Positions 34,040-43,112 of a DNA stretch of 43,112 nt are shown here, piece by piece; the first letter of the stretch is position 1, and every line of letters begins with the position of its first letter. The notes below the pieces were generated by a model. The model did no database searches, was not told the origin of the DNA, and worked only from the letters and a program-made list of their open reading frames with translations. A program made the position numbers and the translations under genes. Origin of the DNA: Chloroflexota bacterium (GTDB lineage Bacteria; Chloroflexota; Limnocylindria; Limnocylindrales; CSP1-4); NCBI GenBank assembly GCA_015478725.1, contig JADMIG010000022.1:1-43112 (forward strand), given 5' to 3'.

Positions 34040-34213
34040 TGTGGTTATCGACATCCACTGAGCAAGCTCGAGAATGACGCCGTCAAGCGCCCCTCGCCGC
34101 ACGTCCTCCACCAGCTGAGCGAAGCCCTGGCCCTGCGGTATGCCGACCTCAAGTACCTCGCCTGGTATCGCGCCCGACGGCGATCGGGTCGTGGCGCGGA
34201 TCGCGCGACCTGA
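34040..34213 (+). pseudogene. Remnant of an XRE-type helix-turn-helix regulator
   Basis: The frame from about 34058 reads LSKLENDAVKRPSPHVLHQL then SEALALRYADLKYLAW, which is the last two helices of an XRE/HipB-type domain (family pattern LS.LEnG..k.Ps...L..La.aL...y..L). The first helices and recognition helix start are missing or out of frame, and no start codon with a ribosome-binding site precedes it. It lies in the 457-bp stretch 33914-34370, where I see no intact gene. Confidence 0.55.
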
Positions 34214-34306
34214 GCTGGGAGCCACTCGCGATCGGCGATGGGGGCGAGGCGCGACGGAGATGCGACGTCCGAGTCGCCTGGCGCCGCGAGTACGCGGAGC
34301 GGTGGG

Positions 34307-34330
34307 TATCATCGACACGTTCCCACGTGG
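34307..34330 (+). promoter_or_regulatory. Possible promoter element and palindrome before the glucan synthase gene
   Basis: TATCAT at 34307-34312 could be a -10 box, with no good -35 box at the right distance. CCACGTGG at 34323-34330 is a perfect 8-bp palindrome between it and the ATG at 34371. Both are weak on their own. Confidence 0.35.
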
Positions 34331-34370
34331 AGGCGACGGCAGGCCGGATCAGGCCATGCCCTGAGAACGG

Positions 34371-37300
34371 ATGATGAGATCGAACCAGCCCGTCCGAGAC
34401 CCGCTCGGCCGCGATCGCCGACGGGTTCGCCCGCAGGCGGAGCTCGATGAGCCGATCGTCGCGGAGCTCTTCAGCGTGGAGCGGCTGGAGCAGCACGCGC
34501 AGACTCTCGCCGCCGCCCAGACGGTCACTGCCACGCCCCGTCGGGGGCACGCCGTCCGGCCCCGCATCGCCGAGAACGGCCGCGTCCTGGTGGAGTCGTA
34601 TCGCATCCTCGCCCGGGCGATCAAGGACGAACGTTCCATCACCCCGGCCGCCGAATGGCTCGTCGACAACTTCCACATCGTCGACGAGCAGCTCCGTGAG
34701 ATCCGCGACGACCTGCCCCCGGACTACTACCGCGAGCTTCCCAAGCTGGCCGAGGGCCATCTCGCGGGCTACCCGCGGGTCCTCGGTCTGGCCTGGGCCT
34801 ACGTCGCGCACACGGACAGCCGCCTGGACCCGGAGAGCCTGCGGCGCATGGTGCACGCCTATCAGGAGGTGCAGCCGCTGACGATCGGCGAGCTCTGGGC
34901 GATCGCGATCAGCCTCCGGATCCTCCTCGTCGACAACCTCCGCCGCGTCGCGGAGGAGATCGTACGCAGCCGGGCGGCGCGCCAGAAGGCGGACGAGCTC
35001 GCCGACGGCCTGCTCGGCCTCGGTACGGACAGCCCGGAGGTCGCGGCGGCATCGCTGCGTCGGCTCTCGCGTGCGGCGCTCCCGACGGCCGCCCGTGTCC
35101 AGCTCTTCCAGCGCCTGCGTGATCAGGACCCTGCGGTCACGCCCGCTCTCCGCTGGCTCGAACAGCTCCTCGCGGCGCAGGGGACCACCGCCGAGGAGGT
35201 GGTCCGTCTCGAGCACCAGCGCCAGGCGACGATGAACGTCACGGTCCGCAACGTGATCACGAGCATGCGCCTCATCTCGTGGTTCGACTGGGCCAAGTTC
35301 GTCGAAAGCGTGAGCCTGGTCGACGAGGTCCTTCGGGCAGGAAGTCCGTTCGGGGAGATGGACTTCGCGACTCGAGATCGCTACCGGCACGCCATCGAGG
35401 AGCTGGCCCGGGGTTCGCGCCTGACCGAGGTCGAGGTCGCCCGGAAGGCCGCGGCCCTGGCGGACGCCCCGCCCTCGACTGATGACGTCGAGGCGTCCCC
35501 GCCAGCGGGCCGTCGAGATCCCGGCTACTTCCTTGTCTCCGACGGCCGCTTCGCGTTCGAGCGTGCTCTCGGCGTTCGGGTGCCATTGGCGGGCCGGCTG
35601 AGGCGTGCCTACGTGCGGCACGCCACGAGTCGCTACGTCGGTACGTTCGCGCTCGTCGCGGGGCTCATCCTCGCCATACCTGTCCTCCTGTCCGGCGATC
35701 GTGGCGCCACGGGTGGGGGCATCCTCGTCGTCGCGATCCTCGCGCTCGGCCCGGCCTCCGACCTCGCGATGGCCCTCGTCAACCGGGAGGTCACCCGGGT
35801 CCTGGGCCCGAGACCGCTGCCCCGGCTCGATCTTGACGACGGCGTGCCGTCCGGGCTGCGGACGCTCGTCGTCGTGCCGACGCTCCTCACAAGCGAGGCG
35901 GATGTGGAAGCTCAGGTCGGCGGCCTGGAGGTCCACTACCTGGGGAACCGTGAGGGCGATCTCCGGTTCGCCCTGCTTTCGGACTGGCTCGACGCCCCGA
36001 GCGAGCGTGCCCCGGGCGACGACGAGCTGCTGGCGGCGACGGCGGCGGCGATCGATCGCCTCAACGAGCGCCACGGCGCGGCTCCCGGTGGAGGTGCCCG
36101 GTTCCTGCTCCTCCACCGGAAGCGACGCTGGAACGAGGCCCAGGGCTGCTGGATGGGCTGGGAGCGCAAGCGCGGCAAGCTTCACGAGCTGAACGCCCTG
36201 CTCCGCGGCTCTGCGACGACGAGCATCCTCACCACCGGGCGGGCCGCGTCGACCCCGCCGACGGACGTGCGCTACGTGGTCACGCTCGACGCCGACACGC
36301 GGCTGCCCCGGGGCGCGGTGGGGCGCCTCGTCGGGACGATCGCCCATCCGCTCAACCAGGCGACGTTCGATCCCCGGGCAGGCCGGGTGACCCACGGCTA
36401 CGGCGTGCTCCAGCCACGGATCACCTCGACCCTCCCGGCCGAGCACGAGGCATCGATCTTCCAGCGGATCTACTCCGGATCGGCCGGGATCGACCCCTAT
36501 GCATCGGCGGTTTCCGACGTCTACCAGGACCTGTTCGGCGAAGGGAGCTTCACCGGCAAGGGGATCTACGACCTCGACGCCTTCGCCGCGGCGATGGCGG
36601 AGCGGGTGCCCGAGAACGCGCTCCTCAGCCATGACCTGTTCGAGGGCGTCTTCGCCCGGGCCGGACTGGTGACCGATGTCGAGCTGTTCGATGAATTTCC
36701 TTCCAACTACCTCGTCTCGGCGGCCCGCCAGCACCGCTGGGCGCGGGGCGACTGGCAGCTCCTGCCGTGGATCCTTGGTCGAGCCCGCGACGCGACGGGC
36801 CGGTCGAGCCGCCGATCCATGCCCGGCATCGCGCGCTGGAAGATGATCGACAACCTGCGCCGGACTATGTCCGCCCCGCTCACACTGGCCACGCTCGTCG
36901 CGGCCTGGACACTCCCGTCGGTCTCGGCCGTCCTGTGGACCTCGTTCGTTCTCGCCTCGGTCATCCTCCCCGCGGCGCTGCCCGTCCTCGCGGGACTGCT
37001 GCCACGACGGAAGGGCATCTCCAAGCGCAGCCACCTGCGAGCCGTGGGCGCGGACCTCACGCTCGCCGCGGCTCACGTGGGCGTCGGCCTCACGCTCCTC
37101 GCGCATCAGGCCTGGCTCATGGTCGACGCGATCGTGCGGACCCTGGTGCGGCTCTATGTCACGCGGCGGAACCTCCTTGAATGGACGACCGCCGCACAGG
37201 CGAAGGCGAGCAACGACCTCGACCTCGCGGGGTTCTATCGCCAGATGGCGGGCGGTGTCGCGATCGCGGCCGCCACCGCGGTCCTCGTCCTCGCGATGAA

Positions 37301-40300
37301 GCCGGGGGCGCTCTGGATCGCCGCGCCGTTCGTCCTCTTGTGGCTGATCTCGCCCCTCGTCGCCCGATGGATCAGCCGACCATCCCCGGACTCGGCTGCG
37401 GAGCAGCTCTCTTCCGGCGACATCCAGGCCCTCCGCCTGACCGCCCGCCGGACCTGGCGATTCTTCGAGGCCTTCGTGGGCCCGGAGGACCACGGGCTGC
37501 CACCCGACAATTTCCAGGACGATCCCAGCCCGGTCGTCGCGCATCGGACCTCGCCGACGAACATCGGGATGTACCTGCTGGCGACCGTTACGGCTCGCGA
37601 CTTCGGGTGGATCGGGACGCTCGAGATGGTGGAGCGCCTGGAGGTGACGCTCGCGACTGTCAGGAGTCTCGACCGCTTTCGGGGGCACCTGTATAACTGG
37701 TACGACACGCGTGACCTGCGCCAGCTCGAGCCGGCGTACGTGTCCTCGGTGGACAGTGGCAACCTCGCCGGCCATCTCCTCGTGCTGTCCAACGCCTGCC
37801 GCCAGATGATCGACCAGCCGCTTCCGGTGGCGGCGGCGCTGGCCGGGATCGGTGACGCGATCGCGCTGACCCGGGAGGCCGCCGGCGCGGTCGTCGACGA
37901 CCGCAGAAGTCAGACGCTCACCCAGCGGAACCTCGACGAAGCCCTCGAGCCGCCTGCAGGGGCGAGTGCCGCCGTCCCCACGACGCCCGAGGCCTGGGTG
38001 ACCCGCCTGGGCGAGCTCGCCGCGCACACCCGGACGCTGTCGGACGTTGCCGCGGCGCTCACCGCAGAGCGTGGAGCGGGAGCGAATGGCGAGCTCGCGA
38101 CGTGGGCCGAGGCAGCGCGGCTGGCCGTGAGCAGCCACGCTCGCGACCTCGCGCTGCTCCAGCCTCCTCCGCTCCAACCCTCCGTGCGATCGTCGGCCAT
38201 GCCGACGATCGCCGAGCTCTCCGATCCGCCGGTCAGCGACGCCGCCGCGAGTCCGCCGGCCGCGGCGGTGCTCGTTCGGCGGCTCCAGGCGATCGCCGAC
38301 CAGGCCCAGCAGCTCTTTCGCGAGACCGACTTCGGCTTCCTCTTCGACCCCACCCGCAAGCTCTTCTCGATCGGGTTCCGGGTCCGGGACGGCACGCTGG
38401 ATCCGAGCTACTACGACCTCCTCGCCTCGGAGGCCCGCCTCGCCAGCTTTCTCGCCATCGCCAAGGGGGATGTCGCCCCGGAGCACTGGTTCCGGCTCGG
38501 TCGCGCCCTGACGCCGGTCGGCCGTGGATCCGCCCTCATCTCGTGGTCCGGGTCCATGTTCGAGTACCTCATGCCCGTCCTCGTGATGCGCGCTCCCGCC
38601 CTCAGCCTGCTCGACCACACGTACCGGCTCGTGGTCGCCCGCCAGATGAGCTACGCCGCCGAGCTCGGCGTCCCCTGGGGCATCTCCGAGTCGGCCTTCA
38701 ACGCGCGCGACCTCGGCCAGACGTACCAGTACTCGAGCTTCGGCGTGCCCGGCCTCGGGCTGAAGCGCGGCCTGAGTGAGGATGTCGTCGTCGCCCCGTA
38801 CGCGACCGCCCTCGGAGCGATGATCCAGCCCGAGGCCGCAGTCCGGAACTTCGCGCGGTTGGAGCGCGCCGGAGCGCTCGGACCCTTCGGTTTTCGCGAG
38901 GCGCTCGACTACACGCCGCGCCGGCTGCCCGAAGGGGAGTCGGTCGCGATCGTGAAGAGCTACATGGCCCACCACCAGGGGATGGCGCTGGTGGCCCTCG
39001 GCAACGTCCTCAACGACCGCGCGATGGTGGAGCGCTTCCATGCCGACCCGATCGTCGAGGCGACGGAGCTGCTGCTCCAGGAGCGGATGCCGCGCGATGT
39101 GCTCGTGGCCCGCCCACGTGCCGAAGAGGTCAAGAGTGCCGCCGACGTGCGCGACCTCGTGCCGCCGGTCCTCCGTCGCTTCACCTCGCCCCATGACGCG
39201 ATCCCGCGCACGCATGTGCTGTCGAACGGGCGCTACGCGGTCATGGTGACCGCGGCCGGATCCGGCTACAGCCGCTGGCGCGACGTGGCGGTCACCCGCT
39301 GGCGCGAGGACGTGACGCGCGACTCGTGGGGCAGCTACCTCTTCCTGCGCGACATGCACAGCGGGGTGGTGTGGTCGGCGGGTCATCAGCCAAGCGGCAC
39401 CGAAGCGGACAGCTACGAGGTCACGTACGCGGAGGACCACGCCGAGTTCTCCCGCCGCGACGGCTCGATCGCGACGAGCCTGACCATCGTCGTGTCCGCC
39501 GAGCACGACGCGGAGATCCGCCGCGTGTCGCTGACCAATCTCGGCTCGCACAGTCGCGAGATCGAGCTGACGTCCTATGCGGAGATCGCACTCGCACCGC
39601 AGGCGGCCGATGTCGCTCACCCGGCCTTCCAGAACCTCTTCGTGGAGACCGAATTCGCCCCCGAGATCGGTGCCCTCCTCGCGACGCGTCGTCCACGATC
39701 CAGGGACGAGCAGCCGATCTGGGCCGCCCATGTCGCGGCGGTCGAGGGGGAGGCTGGCGGGGTCATCCAGTACGAAACGGATCGCGCCCGCTTCCTCGGC
39801 CGGGGCCGGGCGGTCCGCTCGCCGGTCGCGGTCATCGACGGGCGTCCGCTCTCGAACACGGTGGGAGCGGTGCTGGATCCGATCTTCAGCCTCCGCTGTC
39901 GGGTCCGGCTCGACCCCGGCGCGACGGCCCACGCGATCTACTCCACGGTCGTCGCCGAATCGCGCGACCAGGTCCTGGACCTGGCCGACAAGTACCGAGA
40001 GGCGGCCACCTTCGAACGCGCCGCGACCCTGGCCTGGACGCAGGCGCAGGTCCAGCTCCATCACCTCGGGATCGAGTCCGACGAGGCCCACCTCTTCCAG
40101 CGGCTGGCCAACCGGATCCTCTACTCGGACCCGTCGCTGCGGCCACCCGCAGGCCTGCTGGCCAGCAACGAGCGGGGAGCACCCGGCCTGTGGGCCCACG
40201 GCATCTCGGGCGACCTGCCGATCGTCCTGGTGCGGATCGACGAAGCCGAGGACCTTGACATCGTCCGGCAGCTCCTCCGCGCACACGAGTACTGGCGGCT

Positions 40301-43061
40301 GAAACTCATCGACGTCGACCTCGTGATCCTCAACGAGCATGGCGCCACCTACGCACAGAGCCTCCACGATTCGCTCGAGACCCTGGTCCGGACGAGCCAG
40401 TCCATCCTCGTCCACGACGGCCATGCGGGCCGCGGCGGGGTGTACATCCTCCGCGGCGACCAGCTGTCCGCGGAGGACCGCACGCTCCTCCAGACCGCCG
40501 CCCGGGCCGTCCTGCTGAGCCGACGAGGCAGCCTCGCCGATCAGGTCATCCGCCTCGAACGTCCCGAGCGGATCGCGCGGCCCGCGCCTCCTCCCGCAGC
40601 GCCGCCTGGTTCGCGGGAGACGTCGAGCGATGCGTCCGCGCCGCGTCCGGAGCTCGAGTTCTTCAATGGACTCGGTGGCTTCGCCGAACGGGGGCGTGAG
40701 TACGTGGCGATCCTCGGCCCCGGACAATCCACTCCGGCGCCCTGGTCGAATGTGATCGCCAACACGTCATTCGGCTTCCTGGTCTCCGAGTCGGGGTCGG
40801 GCTACACCTGGGCCGGGAACAGCCGCGAGAACCAGCTCACCCCCTGGTCCAACGACCCCGTCAGCGACCCGGTGAGCGAGGCGATCTACGTCCGGGATGA
40901 CGACAATGGCGAGCTGTGGGGTCCGACGATCCTGCCGATCCGCCGCGAGGCATCGACGTACGTCGCCCGTCACGGTGCCGGATACAGCCGCTTCGAGCAC
41001 CTGCACGACGGCATCCAACTCGACCTCGTCCAGTTCGTGCCGCCCGACGACCCCCTGAAGATCTCCGTGCTGACCATCGAGAACCGATCCGGTCGCTCCA
41101 GGCGCCTGTCCGTGACCGCCTACGCCGAGTGGGTGCTCGGCACCTCGCGCGGGGCCAGCGCGCCCGGGATCGTCACCGCGCTGGAGCCGGAGACCCGGGC
41201 GCTCCTCGTGCGCAACCCGTGGAATACCGAATTCGGCGGCCGGGTCGCCTTCCTCGACCTTGGCGGACGGCAGACGGCGTGGACGGCGGATCGGACCGAA
41301 TTCCTCGGCCGCAATGGCGCTCCGGACCGGCCGGCCGCGATGGACCGCGGTCACCGTCTCCAGGGAGCCACCGGTGCCGGCATGGATCCGTGCGCCGCCC
41401 TGCAGACGAGCTTCGAGCTCGCCGCCGGGGCGCGGACCCAGGTGCTCGTGCTCCTCGGCGAGGCGGACGACGCCGCGGCGGCGGCCAACCTCATCCAGCG
41501 CGGGCGAAGGGCCGACCATGAGGCGACGCTGCGCGACGTGGTGCGCCGCTGGGACGATACCCTGGGCACCGTCCAGGTGCGGACGCCGGACCGCTCGATG
41601 GACATCATGCTCAACGACTGGCTCATCTACCAGACGCTCGCGTGCCGGCTGTGGGCGAGGACGGCGTTCTACCAGGCTGGCGGCGCCTACGGGTTCCGGG
41701 ACCAGCTCCAGGACGTCATCGCCCTCGTGACCTCGAGGCGCGAGCTCACCCGGGAACACCTCCTGCGAGCCGCGGCACATCAGTTCGCCGAAGGTGATGT
41801 CCAGCACTGGTGGCATCCGCCATCGGGTCGAGGCGTCCGCACCCGGATCTCGGACGATCGGCTCTGGCTGCCGTACGCGGTGGATCGCTACCTTGCGGTC
41901 ACGGGCGACACGGCGGTCCTCGACGAGACCGTCCCGTACATCGATGGGCCGGAGCTGCGGCCGGACCAGACGGACGCCTACTTCCAGCCGGAACGCTCAT
42001 CGGCGTCGGCTTCGCTGTTGGAGCACTGTGCGGGGGCTCTCGACCGGAGCCTAGCGCTCGGCGTGCACGGATTGCCGCTCATCGGGTCGGGTGACTGGAA
42101 CGACGGCATGAATCGGGTGGGCCGTGAGGGCCGCGGCGAGAGCGTCTGGCTGGGCTGGTTCCTGCACACGGCCCTGGCCGGCTTCGTGCCGATCGCGGAG
42201 GCCCGCGGTGAGCGTCCTCGTGCGGAGCGCTGGCGCGCCCACATGAAGGCGCTCCGGCGGGCCCTCGAGCGCCACGGCTGGGACGGCGACTGGTATCGCC
42301 GAGCGTTCTTCGACGATGGCACACCGCTCGGCTCCGCGATGAACGCCGAGTGCCGGATCGACTCGATCGCCCAATCGTGGAGCGTCCTGTCGGGAGCAGC
42401 CAATCCTCCCCACGCCGAGCGGGCGATGGCCGCGGTCGAGGAATTCCTCGTTCGACGTGGCGATGGTCTCGTTCTCCTGTTCACTCCGCCGTTCGATCAT
42501 TCCGACGTCGATCCGGGCTACGTCAAGGGGTATCTGCCGGGCATCCGGGAGAACGGCGGCCAGTACACCCACGGGGCGATCTGGTCGGTCCTCGCCTTCG
42601 CCGCCCTGGGCGACGGAGACAAGGCGGGCGAACTGTTCTCCATCCTGAACCCGATCAACCACGCCAGCACCCGGGCCGGGGTCCATCGGTACAGGGTGGA
42701 ACCCTACGTCATGGCGGCCGACGTCTACACCGAACCGCCGCATGTCGGTCGCGGCGGCTGGACCTGGTACACCGGGTCGGCGGGCTGGATGTACCAGGCC
42801 GGTGTCGAATGGATCCTGGGATTCCGGCTGCGCGGAACGACGCTCCTGCTCGATCCCTGCATCCCCCGCGCGTGGCCGCACTACGAGATCGACTTCCGCT
42901 ATCACTCCGCACGGTACGAGATCGTCGTGGAGAACCCGCAGGGGGTCAGCCGCGGGGTGGCGTCGGCGGAGCTCGACGGACTCGTACTGAGCGCAGGCGG
43001 CGCCGCGATCCCGCTCGTGGACGACGGCGCCACGCACCGGGTCCGGGTCGTGCTTGGCTAG
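34371..43061 (+). CDS. ndvB: Cyclic beta-1,2-glucan synthase-like giant protein (GT84 + glycoamylase-like + GH94)
   Basis: 2896 residues, the size of NdvB/ChvB. Order: helical N-terminal domain (1-390); two helices (about 420-465); a GT-A glycosyltransferase with VVTLDADTRLP near 638, SHDLFEG near 756 and QHRWARGDWQ near 787; helices at about 835-885, 900-930 and 960-1005; a glycoamylase-like domain (about 1318-1550) with GWSTF-like replaced by SWSGSMFEYLMP and GISESAFN; then two GH94-like beta sandwiches (about 1600 and 2095 on) and the catalytic barrel with GSGDWNDGMN near 2573 and HVGRGGWTWYTGSAGWMYQ near 2790. In NdvB the transferase builds the beta-1,2 chain and the phosphorylase domain trims it before cyclisation. 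It stands alone; its export partner is not in the window. Confidence 0.93.
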   Translation: MMRSNQPVRDPLGRDRRRVRPQAELDEPIVAELFSVERLEQHAQTLAAAQTVTATPRRGHAVRPRIAENGRVLVESYRILARAIKDERSITPAAEWLVDNFHIVDEQLREIRDDLPPDYYRELPKLAEGHLAGYPRVLGLAWAYVAHTDSRLDPESLRRMVHAYQEVQPLTIGELWAIAISLRILLVDNLRRVAEEIVRSRAARQKADELADGLLGLGTDSPEVAAASLRRLSRAALPTAARVQLFQRLRDQDPAVTPALRWLEQLLAAQGTTAEEVVRLEHQRQATMNVTVRNVITSMRLISWFDWAKFVESVSLVDEVLRAGSPFGEMDFATRDRYRHAIEELARGSRLTEVEVARKAAALADAPPSTDDVEASPPAGRRDPGYFLVSDGRFAFERALGVRVPLAGRLRRAYVRHATSRYVGTFALVAGLILAIPVLLSGDRGATGGGILVVAILALGPASDLAMALVNREVTRVLGPRPLPRLDLDDGVPSGLRTLVVVPTLLTSEADVEAQVGGLEVHYLGNREGDLRFALLSDWLDAPSERAPGDDELLAATAAAIDRLNERHGAAPGGGARFLLLHRKRRWNEAQGCWMGWERKRGKLHELNALLRGSATTSILTTGRAASTPPTDVRYVVTLDADTRLPRGAVGRLVGTIAHPLNQATFDPRAGRVTHGYGVLQPRITSTLPAEHEASIFQRIYSGSAGIDPYASAVSDVYQDLFGEGSFTGKGIYDLDAFAAAMAERVPENALLSHDLFEGVFARAGLVTDVELFDEFPSNYLVSAARQHRWARGDWQLLPWILGRARDATGRSSRRSMPGIARWKMIDNLRRTMSAPLTLATLVAAWTLPSVSAVLWTSFVLASVILPAALPVLAGLLPRRKGISKRSHLRAVGADLTLAAAHVGVGLTLLAHQAWLMVDAIVRTLVRLYVTRRNLLEWTTAAQAKASNDLDLAGFYRQMAGGVAIAAATAVLVLAMKPGALWIAAPFVLLWLISPLVARWISRPSPDSAAEQLSSGDIQALRLTARRTWRFFEAFVGPEDHGLPPDNFQDDPSPVVAHRTSPTNIGMYLLATVTARDFGWIGTLEMVERLEVTLATVRSLDRFRGHLYNWYDTRDLRQLEPAYVSSVDSGNLAGHLLVLSNACRQMIDQPLPVAAALAGIGDAIALTREAAGAVVDDRRSQTLTQRNLDEALEPPAGASAAVPTTPEAWVTRLGELAAHTRTLSDVAAALTAERGAGANGELATWAEAARLAVSSHARDLALLQPPPLQPSVRSSAMPTIAELSDPPVSDAAASPPAAAVLVRRLQAIADQAQQLFRETDFGFLFDPTRKLFSIGFRVRDGTLDPSYYDLLASEARLASFLAIAKGDVAPEHWFRLGRALTPVGRGSALISWSGSMFEYLMPVLVMRAPALSLLDHTYRLVVARQMSYAAELGVPWGISESAFNARDLGQTYQYSSFGVPGLGLKRGLSEDVVVAPYATALGAMIQPEAAVRNFARLERAGALGPFGFREALDYTPRRLPEGESVAIVKSYMAHHQGMALVALGNVLNDRAMVERFHADPIVEATELLLQERMPRDVLVARPRAEEVKSAADVRDLVPPVLRRFTSPHDAIPRTHVLSNGRYAVMVTAAGSGYSRWRDVAVTRWREDVTRDSWGSYLFLRDMHSGVVWSAGHQPSGTEADSYEVTYAEDHAEFSRRDGSIATSLTIVVSAEHDAEIRRVSLTNLGSHSREIELTSYAEIALAPQAADVAHPAFQNLFVETEFAPEIGALLATRRPRSRDEQPIWAAHVAAVEGEAGGVIQYETDRARFLGRGRAVRSPVAVIDGRPLSNTVGAVLDPIFSLRCRVRLDPGATAHAIYSTVVAESRDQVLDLADKYREAATFERAATLAWTQAQVQLHHLGIESDEAHLFQRLANRILYSDPSLRPPAGLLASNERGAPGLWAHGISGDLPIVLVRIDEAEDLDIVRQLLRAHEYWRLKLIDVDLVILNEHGATYAQSLHDSLETLVRTSQSILVHDGHAGRGGVYILRGDQLSAEDRTLLQTAARAVLLSRRGSLADQVIRLERPERIARPAPPPAAPPGSRETSSDASAPRPELEFFNGLGGFAERGREYVAILGPGQSTPAPWSNVIANTSFGFLVSESGSGYTWAGNSRENQLTPWSNDPVSDPVSEAIYVRDDDNGELWGPTILPIRREASTYVARHGAGYSRFEHLHDGIQLDLVQFVPPDDPLKISVLTIENRSGRSRRLSVTAYAEWVLGTSRGASAPGIVTALEPETRALLVRNPWNTEFGGRVAFLDLGGRQTAWTADRTEFLGRNGAPDRPAAMDRGHRLQGATGAGMDPCAALQTSFELAAGARTQVLVLLGEADDAAAAANLIQRGRRADHEATLRDVVRRWDDTLGTVQVRTPDRSMDIMLNDWLIYQTLACRLWARTAFYQAGGAYGFRDQLQDVIALVTSRRELTREHLLRAAAHQFAEGDVQHWWHPPSGRGVRTRISDDRLWLPYAVDRYLAVTGDTAVLDETVPYIDGPELRPDQTDAYFQPERSSASASLLEHCAGALDRSLALGVHGLPLIGSGDWNDGMNRVGREGRGESVWLGWFLHTALAGFVPIAEARGERPRAERWRAHMKALRRALERHGWDGDWYRRAFFDDGTPLGSAMNAECRIDSIAQSWSVLSGAANPPHAERAMAAVEEFLVRRGDGLVLLFTPPFDHSDVDPGYVKGYLPGIRENGGQYTHGAIWSVLAFAALGDGDKAGELFSILNPINHASTRAGVHRYRVEPYVMAADVYTEPPHVGRGGWTWYTGSAGWMYQAGVEWILGFRLRGTTLLLDPCIPRAWPHYEIDFRYHSARYEIVVENPQGVSRGVASAELDGLVLSAGGAAIPLVDDGATHRVRVVLG

Positions 43062-43112
43062 CCCGAACTTCCAACGCCCGGTGGGCACATTCGAGCACGA
43101 GAGCGGCTGGTG

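Noticed and set aside
34149-40727. 2192-codon open frame on the minus strand
   Set aside because: It is antisense to the glucan synthase gene, very rich in Arg, Asp and Gly, and lacks any recognisable domain; high GC keeps the opposite frame open.

Overview
The window is a 43 kb piece of a very GC-rich, gene-dense bacterial chromosome. GTG starts and 1-4 base ATGA, GTGA or TGATG overlaps are common and T-rich terminators are absent. Gene content (a fadN-fadA-fadE set, many cupredoxins, a CPD-type metal ATPase, an ArsR-rhodanese protein, a giant cyclic-glucan-synthase-like enzyme) suggests a high-GC member of Chloroflexota or a similar Gram-positive-like lineage. That placement is inference; no rRNA or tRNA gene was seen.

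Layout. 1-153: tail of a cupredoxin. 219-8195: a fatty-acid beta-oxidation operon (TetR repressor, FadN-like hydratase/dehydrogenase, thiolase, acyl-CoA dehydrogenase, acyl-CoA ligase) behind a clear promoter and operator. 8275-9195: proline dehydrogenase, convergent. 9320-30780: a large copper/redox island with cupredoxins, an Lgt-like protein, a CcdA-like membrane protein, a CuA-like cupredoxin, a cytochrome b, a P1B ATPase, a VIT/CCC1 transporter, an HMA-like protein, Met/His-rich secreted and membrane proteins, a two-domain multicopper oxidase and two complete two-component systems. 30928-33190: an ArsR-rhodanese / DsrE / sulfide:quinone-oxidoreductase-like operon for reactive sulfur. 34371-43061: a 2896-residue NdvB-type cyclic beta-glucan synthase.

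The most notable result is regulatory. Nine separate promoter regions in the copper island carry arrays of three or four direct repeats of CTCAG-like pentamers (CTCA followed by G, C or T, in gene orientation) spaced at exactly 11 bp, one helical turn, and in most arrays the most upstream copy reads TTCTCAG. This is the layout expected for tandem binding of an OmpR/PhoB-family response regulator. Two such regulators are encoded in the island, in a five-gene unit (multicopper oxidase, regulator, kinase, regulator, kinase) whose own promoter has an array. One kinase has a short extracytoplasmic loop packed with methionines and a histidine, as expected of a Cu(I)/Ag(I) sensor. Together this suggests a self-regulated copper-response regulon of about nine transcription units within 20 kb. 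Several members (a 59-residue di-Cys membrane peptide, a CCxHH membrane protein, a 71-residue soluble protein, a single-Cys HMA protein) have no assigned function and gain a likely copper link from the shared operator.

Decay is visible too: an internally deleted cupredoxin (9544-9687), a frameshifted M23 peptidase (20064-20436) and a remnant XRE regulator (34040-34213).
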